Of a stretch of DNA of 5,271 nt, positions 1 through 5,012 are shown piece after piece (within the stretch, counting starts at the first letter, position 1; each line of letters starts with the position of its first letter). The stretch comes from Methanomicrobiales archaeon. GTDB lineage: Archaea > Halobacteriota > Methanomicrobia > Methanomicrobiales > JACTUA01. The notes beneath the pieces were generated by a model. That model was not told the origin of the DNA, did no database searches, and saw only the letters and a list, made by a program, of their open reading frames with translations. The stretch is taken from positions 1-5,271 of the forward strand of contig JAJRCO010000178.1 of the NCBI GenBank assembly GCA_028678905.1. The letters run 5' to 3'. A program made the translations under genes and the position numbers.

Positions 1-827
1 TCCGGCATATCAGTAACCTTCTTCCCATCGACACTGAGGATGATATCTCCTCCAGTGATCCCCTGTTGTCCCGCTGGGCTGTTATCGAAGCTCCGGGTAA
101 CGAGCACACCCTCGGTCGCGCTGAGGTTGTAGTACTCGGCCATCTCCTTAGTGATGCCGATCCCGAGGATGCCGAGCCAGGGCCGCACCACCTTGCCGTG
201 CTCTATAAGCTCCTTTGTGATGCGTATGGCTATGTTAATGGGGATAGAGAAGCCGATACCTTGAGCGAAGGGGATGCTGGCCGAGTTCATTCCAACGACC
301 TCACCGGCTTTGTTGAGCAGCGGCCCGCCGCTATTACCCGGGTTGATGTGAGCGTCCGTCTGGATTAGGTTCTCATAGACGCCTGCCTCCACTTGGATAG
401 TTCGGTTGAGGGCACTGATCACGCCCACGGTGACGGTCGGACCGCTGAGCATGAACCCGAATGGATTGCCGATGGCGATGGCGACGTGTCCGACCCGGAT
501 CTTGTCCGAGTCGCCTAGCTGTGCGGCGGGAAGCTTGCGCTTGCCTGCATCAACTTTGATGACCGCTACGTCCGACATGGGGTCGGTGCCGACAAGGTTG
601 CCTTCCAGCTTGGTACCGTCGAACATGCTCACCATCATACTCTGGGCCTTCTCCGCAATGTGGTGGTTCGTAAGGATGTAACCGTTCGGGTCGATGATAA
701 TACCGGAGCCCATTCCCTGAAGGGGCACGACGTTCATATACGCGTCATGCATCAGCATGACGGTGTTGATGTTCACCACGCTAGGGCTCGCCTGCTCGAT
801 GATACTAACTAGGAGTTCCTCTTCCAT
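1..827 (-). CDS. htrA: HtrA/DegP-type trypsin-like serine protease with PDZ domain, 3' end cut off by the window edge
   Basis: ATP-independent S1C-family protease/chaperone, expected to degrade or hold misfolded proteins. The 275 visible residues contain the whole protease domain (about 1-205): His motif ILTNHHIAE (catalytic His56), Asp motif SDVAVIKV (Asp86), and nucleophile motif NPGNSGGPL (Ser166), followed by the GIGFSIPI strand. A PDZ domain begins near residue 216 (RPWLGILGIGIT) with the typical GDIILSVDG near 260. The protein starts directly with the protease-domain helix, with no signal peptide or membrane anchor, so a cytoplasmic location is inferred; most bacterial HtrA proteins are exported. 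The ATG at 827 is the only Met start before the upstream in-frame stop (888-890). A GGAGGT lies at 844-849, 16 bases from the ATG, which is long; it is 7 bases from an in-frame ATT at 834-836, so a rare non-ATG start is possible. Family certain; ortholog not determined. Confidence 0.93.
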   Translation of the reverse strand, partial: MEEELLVSIIEQASPSVVNINTVMLMHDAYMNVVPLQGMGSGIIIDPNGYILTNHHIAEKAQSMMVSMFDGTKLEGNLVGTDPMSDVAVIKVDAGKRKLPAAQLGDSDKIRVGHVAIAIGNPFGFMLSGPTVTVGVISALNRTIQVEAGVYENLIQTDAHINPGNSGGPLLNKAGEVVGMNSASIPFAQGIGFSIPINIAIRITKELIEHGKVVRPWLGILGIGITKEMAEYYNLSATEGVLVTRSFDNSPAGQQGITGGDIILSVDGKKVTDMP

Positions 828-872
828 GGGTAGAATGATAACGACCTCCGCCAGGCCACTACGTCCTCTTTG

Positions 873-887
873 TAAATAAAAGTATAT
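873..887 (-). promoter_or_regulatory. Probable TATA box for the HtrA-like protease gene
   Basis: On the minus strand an A/T-only run (ATATACTTTTATTTA apart from the single C) lies about 45-60 bases before the ATG at 827. With archaeal spacing of about 25 bases, transcription would start near 850-855, giving a short leader that includes the GGAGGT at 844-849. The same A/T run could also serve plus-strand transcription. Inferred from composition and position only. Confidence 0.4.
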
Positions 888-919
888 TCATCGGATTATT
901 CCATGCGGCATACCTAACT

Positions 920-1303
920 GTGCTTAACGGCATCCAAACGAGATTAATTCCGCTTTTTAATAGTTTCCCTGAATTTGCCCAATTTGAGGGGGCTGCTCAC
1001 CACCCTACAGATTCTGGGGGTAAGCCAGATCAAGAGGACCTAGAAGAAGTTCTTGAAGCTACCTACCAGGAACTACGACAGCATGTAGCACAGAAACATT
1101 GCCCAATTTCTCTTCTCCAGAATACCCATATAGAACAACAGGATTCGGAACAAGACGGACGGATGTGTGTGGAGAGGTATGCCAGATACGATCGGCTCTG
1201 GATACACTCCAGACTGGATCATCAACTGCAGATCGCAGTTACTAGTAGAAGTAGAGCCCCTCAATCAGAAGCACCATGGCGATGCTTCGTGGTGAGCCAA
1301 TAG
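920..1303 (+). CDS. Hypothetical ORF, 127 codons, doubtful
   Basis: I do not recognise this product. It opens with GTG at 920 and stops at TAG (1301-1303). The middle (about residues 37-60) is acidic and could be a helix (DLEEVLEATYQELRQHVAQ); the rest is rich in Gln, His and Arg. There is no clear ribosome binding site. It lies divergent from the HtrA-like gene, just past an A/T-rich stretch. Codon use is relaxed (frequent AGA, CTA, ATA, CAA), unlike the GC-ending codons of the B3/B4 or amidohydrolase genes, so it may be foreign, decayed or non-coding. The frame continues after the TAG as a hydrophobic stretch to TGA at 1373-1375, and a different frame opens into a cysteine-rich stretch over the same bases, so the true 3' end is uncertain. 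Confidence 0.27.
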   Translation: MLNGIQTRLIPLFNSFPEFAQFEGAAHHPTDSGGKPDQEDLEEVLEATYQELRQHVAQKHCPISLLQNTHIEQQDSEQDGRMCVERYARYDRLWIHSRLDHQLQIAVTSRSRAPQSEAPWRCFVVSQ

Positions 1304-1395
1304 CGGGTGATTGTCCTTGCTGTGATCCTAGTCTCACGCCTTCTTGCGATCAATGTTGTTCTCTACAGTGTATGAATTGTTTGAGGCGTAACTGA
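1276..1395 (+). CDS. Possible cysteine-rich mini-protein, 39 codons
   Basis: ATG at 1276 to TGA at 1393-1395. The translation has eight Cys in 39 residues (positions 13, 15, 16, 24, 27, 28, 32, 35), with core motifs DCPCCD, CDQCC and CMNC. Paired Cys like this would suit metal binding or disulfides. A small hairpin followed by T7 starts five bases after the stop codon, as expected for the end of a transcript. Against it: no Shine-Dalgarno, overlap with the 920-1303 ORF, and the same bases read one frame over give a hydrophobic stretch. Hydrophobic codons (xTx) shifted by one produce TGT/TGC codons, so the cysteines could be a shadow of a membrane segment. Function unknown. Confidence 0.25.
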   Translation: MAMLRGEPIAGDCPCCDPSLTPSCDQCCSLQCMNCLRRN

Positions 1396-1399
1396 CATA

Positions 1400-1419
1400 G
1401 CAGGCTCCTGCATTTTTTT
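1400..1419 (+). terminator. Hairpin plus T7 terminator-like element
   Basis: GCAG (1400-1403), loop GCTC, CTGC (1408-1411), then A and seven T (1413-1419). Archaeal RNA polymerase terminates on oligo-T, with or without a hairpin. It implies that something is transcribed rightwards out of 900-1395, but does not say which ORF is real. Confidence 0.4.
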
Positions 1420-1618
1420 ACCTTCCTGGGCTAGTGCGTGTTGCTACTGTCTTACCTTTATCGTTCCCATTCTTGCCTTCAGTTCTGTTGATGAGAAAAA
1501 TCCTTGTGCGATGTTTATGGGTGTGGACAAGCCCCTCTTTGTGTTTTCTCACACCACACTTTTCCTTCACACAGCACTCACACTAACCAGTACCTACTAC
1601 GGCCATGAGTACCATACC

Positions 1619-1638
1619 CTGATCTTATCTGATCTTAC
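1619..1638. repeat. 10-base tandem duplication
   Basis: CTGATCTTAT followed directly by CTGATCTTAC: two units differing only in the last base. It lies inside the G-poor spacer, and a second tandem duplication (CTACCTG twice, 1644-1657) follows six bases later. This suggests local slippage rather than a functional array. Confidence 0.6.
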
Positions 1639-1674
1639 CACCACTACCTGCTACCTGCTCACTTTACTCACACG

Positions 1675-1689
1675 CTGGTCACTGACCAG
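1675..1689. repeat. 15-base palindrome
   Basis: CTGGTCA, central C, TGACCAG: seven perfectly paired bases on each side of one base. The single-base centre suits a site for a dimeric DNA-binding protein better than an RNA hairpin. It sits about 70 bases past the 3' end of the tRNA-Leu gene. No partner is identified. Confidence 0.45.
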
Positions 1690-1759
1690 TACTGACATGA
1701 CCATGATCACAAACAGGTTGGTTGGAAAAATCGCAGTTGTGTACTACCCCTGTAAATAG

Positions 1760-1844
1760 TGCGAGGGGGAGGATTCGAACCCCCGAATTCCTGCGAAAAC
1801 GGACCCTAAATCCGTCGCCTTTGACCTGGCTCGGCAACCCTCGC
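1760..1844 (-). tRNA. trnL-UAG: tRNA-Leu, anticodon UAG
   Basis: Class II tRNA read on the minus strand. The acceptor stem GCGAGGG (1838-1844) pairs perfectly with CCCTCGC (1761-1767). The D stem is GCC/GGC with a loop containing AG and GG. The anticodon stem ACGGA/TCCGT encloses loop TTTAGGG, so positions 34-36 are UAG, decoding CUA leucine. The variable arm is 14 bases with a TTC/GAA stem and GCAG loop, typical of Leu. The T stem GGGGG/CCTCC (one G-U) carries loop TTCGAAT. The discriminator is A (1760), as in archaeal tRNA-Leu. No CCA is encoded, so it must be added after transcription. No intron. It is alone, not in a tRNA cluster. Confidence 0.96.
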
Positions 1845-1871
1845 TCCACGATCGGTATGCTTGCATGGTAG

Positions 1872-1877
1872 TATAAA
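1872..1877 (-). promoter_or_regulatory. TATA box of the tRNA-Leu gene
   Basis: TTTATA on the minus strand within AACTTTATACTACC, about 30 bases before the first tRNA base (1844). With a start about 25 bases downstream, the 5' leader would be only a few bases, to be removed by RNase P. Confidence 0.65.
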
Positions 1878-1984
1878 GTTCTGGTACCTGAGGCATCCTG
1901 CCTGCCATATAACCGGGAATATCTGCATGCGCGAAGAAAGCCATAAAACAAGGATGGAGAAGGCCATCAAAGGGGAGTGTATGT

Positions 1985-2009
1985 GAAACGGACTGACAGA
2001 AGCCGTTTC
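1985..2009 (-). terminator. 7-bp hairpin after the B3/B4 gene
   Basis: GAAACGG (1985-1991) and CCGTTTC (2003-2009) pair perfectly around an 11-base loop, starting 11 bases past the stop codon of the minus-strand B3/B4 gene. No U-run follows on that strand, so it may stabilise the mRNA 3' end rather than act as a classical terminator. Confidence 0.35.
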
Positions 2010-2019
2010 TATCAGGGAA

Positions 2020-2694
2020 TTACCGTGGAGACACACTCACGGCATCGGGAGATCCACCGGTGAATTCCTTCAGGTACCGGGCACAACGCTCATAGGTGGC
2101 CTTCACCAGGTCCCGATTGATTCCGGGCGCTCCGCAGGCGACTAGATGGATATTTCGGGTTTCCGTGGTTACCCTGGTAGAGTCCGCATCGCGGTAGGGA
2201 TAGATGGCCACGATCTCCCGCGCATCGGCCAGGATCACCTGGTTCGGGTGGAGCGGGATCGGTTTCTGTATCCCGATACCCCGGAATGTCTCGCCCACCT
2301 GTCCAAACCTCATAGTAAGGGTGCCTGCCAGGAGATCGGCATCGAACGCTGCGATGGGGATGCCGCTCTGCGCGGAGGCCGTGTTGTAGGCATCCACGGC
2401 AGTGTTGATCCGGGGCAGGGTTCCTTTTATCAGAACACGCCGCACCAGGGCTTCGGATGCCGGACGGGTCTTGGTGGGATCTACCCCGACTCTCCAGAAG
2501 AAATCCCGGTATGCCCGGAATATCGGATCGTTTTTGACTGATTCCAGGGTGTACCGGGTCTGGAGGTCCCGGATCACCTCCCGTTCCAGCAGGTCAAGCT
2601 GAGGTGAATAGGGTGGGATTGATACCGATCGCACTACACCCTCGGCCACCCCGATGCCAGGGAAGGTCTTCGGCACGTCAGGAGAAAACTCCAT
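2020..2694 (-). CDS. B3/B4 tRNA-editing-like domain protein
   Basis: Free-standing protein related to the B3/B4 domain of the beta subunit of phenylalanyl-tRNA synthetase, where that domain clears mischarged Tyr-tRNAPhe. In the stand-alone family the role is assumed to be tRNA or amino-acid related but is not proven. With the ATG at 2694 it is 224 residues. The family signature FRAYRDFFWRVGVDP is at 59-73, followed by TKTRPASEAL, the NTAVDAYN helix (about 97-104), AAFDAD near 115, YPYRDAD (165-171) and CGAPGI (187-192). Its length fits a complete family member. Soluble, no signal peptide. An in-frame upstream ATG at 2727 would add MAINAAQQGRS, but a TATA-like CTATTAAT (2715-2722) overlaps that part, favouring 2694 and a nearly leaderless mRNA; an AAGG lies 7 bases before 2694. 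No frameshift, unlike the region just to its right. Confidence 0.88.
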   Translation of the reverse strand: MEFSPDVPKTFPGIGVAEGVVRSVSIPPYSPQLDLLEREVIRDLQTRYTLESVKNDPIFRAYRDFFWRVGVDPTKTRPASEALVRRVLIKGTLPRINTAVDAYNTASAQSGIPIAAFDADLLAGTLTMRFGQVGETFRGIGIQKPIPLHPNQVILADAREIVAIYPYRDADSTRVTTETRNIHLVACGAPGINRDLVKATYERCARYLKEFTGGSPDAVSVSPR

Positions 2695-2777
2695 AGATCT
2701 GCCTTGCTGTGCGGCATTAATAGCCATCCCTCATCCAACCGTCCTGCTGTCGGGTTCTGCCCGGCATGTGATCTCCC

Positions 2778-2808
2778 TTGGCCGTCCGATTTCCTTTCTT
2801 TTGGCCGT
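2778..2808. repeat. Direct repeat TTGGCCGT in the divergent intergenic region
   Basis: TTGGCCGT occurs at 2778-2785 and 2801-2808, with starts 23 bases apart (about two helical turns), between the divergent B3/B4 gene and the TrkH remnant. This could be a paired operator, but eight-base repeats also arise by chance. Confidence 0.25.
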
Positions 2809-2853
2809 TTTGGATCAGGGTAACAATATGAGCATCTGCGGTACGCTTACTCG

Positions 2854-3592
2854 ATGAAGCGGTGGGAGCACCAGGCCATGATCGCCCACGACATGGGGGA
2901 TCGCGTTTCAGTACCTGGGGCTTGCCACTCTTATTCCCCTGATCGTGCTGGTCTATTTCCAAGAATGGAGACTCTTTCTCCCCATGGCCATGGTCCCGGT
3001 GGTCCCGGGCCGGCTGATCGGGAGAATTCCCCATAGCGAGCACTTCCCCCACCTAAGCGTGGCGCTGGTTGGGGTGGCCATAACCTGGTTCGTGATCGCG
3101 ATCATCGGGCCATTCCCTTTGTATTAGGGATGCATATGTCGTTCACGGATAGCTTTTTTGAAGCTATCTCCCTGGACGTGCACCGGTCTCACCATGATGA
3201 AGGGGCTGGATGCAACCCCCCGGACCATCCTGTTCTGGCGCTCCTTCACTGAATGGTTCGAAGCCTCGGAGTGATCGCGGTTCGGTATCGCGGTCCAGAG
3301 CAAGTCGGGGCTCGCCCAGTTCCGGCTCTACCGGTCGGAAGGCAGCTCCGAGGCGATCATGCCAGCATCGTGTCCACGGCGCGGAAAATGTGGATCGTCT
3401 ACCTCTCCCTCACCGCCCTGTTTACGGTGATCATCTTCGCATTTACCGGATATCTCTCTGGGATTCCCTCAACCTCGTGATGGTCGCCATCGCTACCGGA
3501 GGATTCTCCATGTACGATGCAGGGATGTTGAATTACAACAATGCTGTCCTGGAAGCGCTCCTTATCCCGGTGATGATCGCGGGATCTCTCCC
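2854..3592 (+). pseudogene. trkH: Truncated, multiply frameshifted TrkH-type K+ transporter (N-terminal half)
   Basis: TrkH is the membrane subunit for K+ uptake. In successive frames the remnant reads: start MKRWEHQAMIAHDMG (2854-2898); IAFQYLGLATLIPL and a membrane hairpin with FQEWRLFLPM (2900-3117); FVLGMHMSFTDSFFEAIS (3118-3171); first pore loop WTCTGLTMMKG and FWRSFTEWF (3173-3259); SLGVIAV (3262-3282); IAVQSKSGLAQFRLYRSEG (3287-3361); IVSTARKMWIVYLSLTALF (3367-3449); and LWDSLNLVMVAIATGGFSMY with the second pore loop (3450 on). It ends at MIAGSLP, about 245 residues; TrkH proteins are near 480, so pore loops 3 and 4 are absent. Frame changes are near 2899, 3117, 3172, 3260, 3286, 3363 and 3449. 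No TrkA partner is visible. It cannot make a working channel as written. Confidence 0.85.
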
Positions 3593-4136
3593 GGTTCAAG
3601 CGGTGGGGGAGTATCTGGACGCGGGCAGCATCGTAATCGAGGGAGATATCGGTTGCACTGCGGGAACCTGATGAGCGGAGGGCGGATCGAGATCCAGGGC
3701 AGCGCAGACGGATGGCTCGGCCAGGAGATGAGGGGAGAAGAGATTCTCTGCCGGGGAAATGCCTTCCACTACCTCGCCTCCGGCTACCGTAGGGAGAAGC
3801 GGGCATGCAGGGCGGACAGGTGGAGGTGTGGGGAAACGCCCGCGATTTCGCCGCCGAATATTTGACCGGCGGCGTGGTAATCATCCACGGCAACGCCGGG
3901 GATTTCCCCGGAGTGGGGATGGCCGGTGGAACCCTCTCCATCGGAGGCGACTGCAGTCGCCTCTGCGGCAACATGACCGGCAGACGGCTACGGTGCATGG
4001 CCGGGTGTTCCAGATGATCCCCACCTTCCGTCGCACCGGCACTACCATCCGCGACGGGGAGAGCATGACGGTTTTTGAGGGGGACATCGCAAACCGGGGA
4101 AAAGGAACGCTTTTCATCAGAGAATATACATACTGA
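3583..4136 (+). pseudogene. fwdC: Truncated, frameshifted formylmethanofuran dehydrogenase subunit C
   Basis: Fwd/Fmd catalyses the first step of CO2 reduction in methanogenesis; subunit C is a GltB3-like repeat protein (repeated GxxMxGGxIxIxG units). The frames read in order: DLSRFKR (3583-3603), VGEYLDAGSIVIEGDIG (3603-3653), CGNLMSGGRIEIQG through ASGYR-EKR (3656-3802), MQGGQVEVWGNARDF through GGDCSRLCGNMTG (3805-3981), and TATVHGRVFQMIPTFRRTGT to the family-like end NRGKGTLFIREYTY, stop 4134-4136. Each change between frames (near 3603, 3655, 3804, 3983) is explained by one missing base. About 185 residues remain; the family has roughly 260-270, so about the first 75-80 are gone, replaced by TrkH. 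A Gly expected in SGYRGEK is Arg. No other Fwd subunit is in the window, so a functional copy is presumably elsewhere. GltB domain 3 of glutamate synthase shares the fold, but the C-terminal motifs fit FwdC better. Confidence 0.85.
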
Positions 4137-4140
4137 GCTG

Positions 4141-4293
4141 ATGGCCCGCCACTCCTGCGGCTACGAAGCAAATGTCCTGTGTAAAAGGTGCGGATCCCCG
4201 CTCGCCTACCGGGAACGGGCCGGCCTCTACTGCCCCCAGTGTGGCAGGCGGGTAACTACGGTCTGCCCGGGCTGCGGAAAGGTCTGGACCTAA
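4141..4293 (+). CDS. Small double zinc-ribbon protein, 50 aa
   Basis: ATG at 4141, TAA at 4291-4293. Three CxxC knuckles are present: CKRC (14-17), CPQC (31-34) and CPGC (42-45), plus a single Cys6, so one complete zinc ribbon and probably part of a second. The rest is basic (Arg-rich), as in small nucleic-acid or protein-binding zinc ribbons. It begins four bases after the stop of the FwdC remnant and was probably translationally coupled to it; only a weak GAGCTG precedes the ATG. The frame is intact despite the damaged gene upstream. Its 3' end overlaps the convergent minus-strand gene by four bases. No specific function can be assigned. Confidence 0.72.
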   Translation: MARHSCGYEANVLCKRCGSPLAYRERAGLYCPQCGRRVTTVCPGCGKVWT

Positions 4294-4559
4294 TTCTCCC
4301 TCTCCCGGATCCACTCGGTGTACTGGAGACGGAGTCGCTCCAGTTCGGAAGGAGAGAGGTCGTTTTTACCGGTCCGGTGGAGATGGGTCTCCAGTTGGCC
4401 GACGATGCTCTCAGCATCGGTATGGTCTTTCACCTCGAGATACACTGGCGCCCGGGTACAGTTTATCGATTCCCCACAGGAAGGACAGAGTCTCCACTTC
4501 TGAAAGTGGTCGATGTACATGAAGGTTCTGCACCCCGGACAGCGAATGACCAGGTACAT
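4290..4559 (-). CDS. DUF1922-like zinc-ribbon protein, 89 aa
   Basis: Starts MYLVIRCPGC; a zinc knuckle pair CPGC (7-10) and CPSC (25-28) forms an N-terminal zinc ribbon with a WRL strand between. This is followed by an acidic, probably helical region (EVKDHTDAESIVGQLETHL) and a second helix after DLSPSELERL. The layout matches archaeal DUF1922 proteins (structural prototype MTH1184), whose function is unknown. An ATG at 4670 would give 126 residues, but the extra 37 residues lack family character and a TATA box lies between the two ATGs, so 4559 is chosen. The stop TAG (4290-4292) overlaps the stop region of the plus-strand zinc-ribbon gene, so the two genes are convergent. Confidence 0.85.
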   Translation of the reverse strand: MYLVIRCPGCRTFMYIDHFQKWRLCPSCGESINCTRAPVYLEVKDHTDAESIVGQLETHLHRTGKNDLSPSELERLRLQYTEWIREREN

Positions 4560-4587
4560 ACTCAGGCGAAAGATTGTGGGGATAGGC

Positions 4588-4595
4588 TTAAATAT
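4588..4595 (-). promoter_or_regulatory. TATA box of the DUF1922-like gene
   Basis: ATATTTAA on the minus strand (context ACATATTTAAGCC), centred about 32 bases before the ATG at 4559. Archaeal spacing places the start near 4566, giving a leader of only a few bases. This site decides the start codon, because the longer ORF would begin upstream of the promoter. Confidence 0.65.
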
Positions 4596-4786
4596 GTTAT
4601 TACGGAACGGGAAAAGAAAGAAATCTATCCGCGCGAACTGTCGTACTAGTCTCCTTTTCCGGCTTATCACGGATGTTTTCGGTGCTGAGGTTTTGGTCCC
4701 CCTCCTTTTCGATCTGGCGGAATCGGACTATTTTCTCCTATCATTATCCAAATAAACTATCTATTTCTTGAATGGCCCCACTGGGG

Positions 4787-4802
4787 GAGATATCGGTATC
4801 TC
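4787..4802 (-). repeat. Perfect 6-bp hairpin next to the Sec61-beta terminator
   Basis: GAGATA (4787-4792), loop TCGG, TATCTC (4797-4802). On the minus strand it follows immediately after the two T-runs behind the Sec61-beta gene. It could form in read-through transcripts or shield an mRNA 3' end. A second short stem, CCCC/GGGG (4776-4786), lies beside it. Confidence 0.45.
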
Positions 4803-4818
4803 AAAAAAAAGAAAAAAA
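4803..4818 (-). terminator. Double oligo-T terminator of Sec61-beta
   Basis: On the minus strand T7 (4812-4818), one C, then T8 (4803-4810), beginning three bases after the stop codon at 4822. Oligo-T in the non-template strand is the main archaeal termination signal, and two runs in tandem make this a strong candidate. Confidence 0.75.
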
Positions 4819-4821
4819 CCT

Positions 4822-4980
4822 TCAATACAAGGCATTGAGGACGAATATTGCGATCCCGATCGCGACAGCGAGGACAATCACGAAGATCGGACTGATATGG
4901 ACCGCCCTGCGATCCTCGCTATCGTAATAATTGACGAGACCCGCCGATGAAATCAGGCGTCCGCCCTTTTTCTTGGCCAT
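4822..4980 (-). CDS. secG: Preprotein translocase subunit Sec61-beta
   Basis: 52-residue third subunit of the archaeal SecY/SecE/Sec61-beta protein-conducting channel in the cytoplasmic membrane. The N-terminus MAKKKGGRLISSAGLVNYYD carries the basic start and the conserved SSAGL(V/I)xYY(D/E) motif. A charged SEDRRAVHISP linker (the conserved xIxP motif) leads to one transmembrane helix from about residue 32 to 48. It ends at NALY. Length and layout match complete archaeal members. Tail-anchored topology with the N-terminus in the cytoplasm is known for the family. The gene is monocistronic here: a TATA box about 28 bases before the ATG makes a leaderless or nearly leaderless mRNA likely, and tandem oligo-T follows the stop. 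Confidence 0.95.
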   Translation of the reverse strand: MAKKKGGRLISSAGLVNYYDSEDRRAVHISPIFVIVLAVAIGIAIFVLNALY

Positions 4981-5004
4981 ACAAAGCTATTTCGCTCTCC
5001 GATC

Positions 5005-5012
5005 ATATAAAA
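5005..5012 (-). promoter_or_regulatory. TATA box of Sec61-beta, in a 46-bp divergent intergenic region
   Basis: TTTTATAT on the minus strand, centred about 28 bases before the Sec61-beta ATG (4980), so the transcript starts at or within a few bases of the ATG. Read on the plus strand the same bases give ATATAAAA, but this is only about 15-22 bases from the amidohydrolase ATG at 5027, too close for that start unless the plus-strand gene uses another promoter. Confidence 0.65.

Larger units (their letters stand above)
1420..1759. other. Gene-poor, C-rich and G-poor spacer with short tandem duplications
   Basis: No convincing gene. By hand count 1545-1680 has 13 G against 52 C in 136 bases. An open frame at 1511-1759 is low-complexity (Thr, Leu, Tyr, His) and is probably an effect of the skew. 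The stretch contains a 10-base tandem duplication (1619-1638), a 7-base tandem duplication (1644-1657), a 15-base palindrome (1675-1689) and the sequence CCAGTAC twice. It lies on the 3' side of the tRNA-Leu gene. Five T on the minus strand (1726-1730), about 30 bases past the tRNA, could end the tRNA transcript. Confidence 0.5.

Noticed and set aside
66..681. Plus-strand ORFs of 100 and 91 codons (66-368 and 406-681)
   Set aside because: Antisense to the HtrA-like gene, whose triad motifs are read on the minus strand; their products have no recognisable character.
1511..1759. Plus-strand ORF of 82 codons
   Set aside because: Low-complexity product rich in Thr, Leu, Tyr and His, from a G-poor repetitive tract; no family features and no start signal.
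1679..2036. Three overlapping minus-strand ORFs
   Set aside because: They run through or overlap the tRNA-Leu gene or its promoter, and no product is recognisable.
2146..2857. Plus-strand ORFs antisense to and upstream of the B3/B4 gene
   Set aside because: Shadows of a well-supported minus-strand gene.
2717..3052. Minus-strand ORF of 111 codons
   Set aside because: Antisense to the TrkH N-terminus, His/Gly/Asp-rich without family features.
3399..3998. Minus-strand ORF of 199 codons, the longest in its region
   Set aside because: Arg/Ser/Pro-rich product typical of antisense frames in GC-rich DNA; the plus strand clearly encodes TrkH and FwdC motifs.
2854..4136. Programmed frameshifting as the explanation for the split TrkH/FwdC frames
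   Set aside because: About eleven changes in both directions without common slippery sites or structures, plus truncation of both proteins, point to damage or sequence error.
4513..4755. Plus-strand ORF of 80 codons
   Set aside because: Overlaps the DUF1922 start and promoter on the other strand; no recognisable product.
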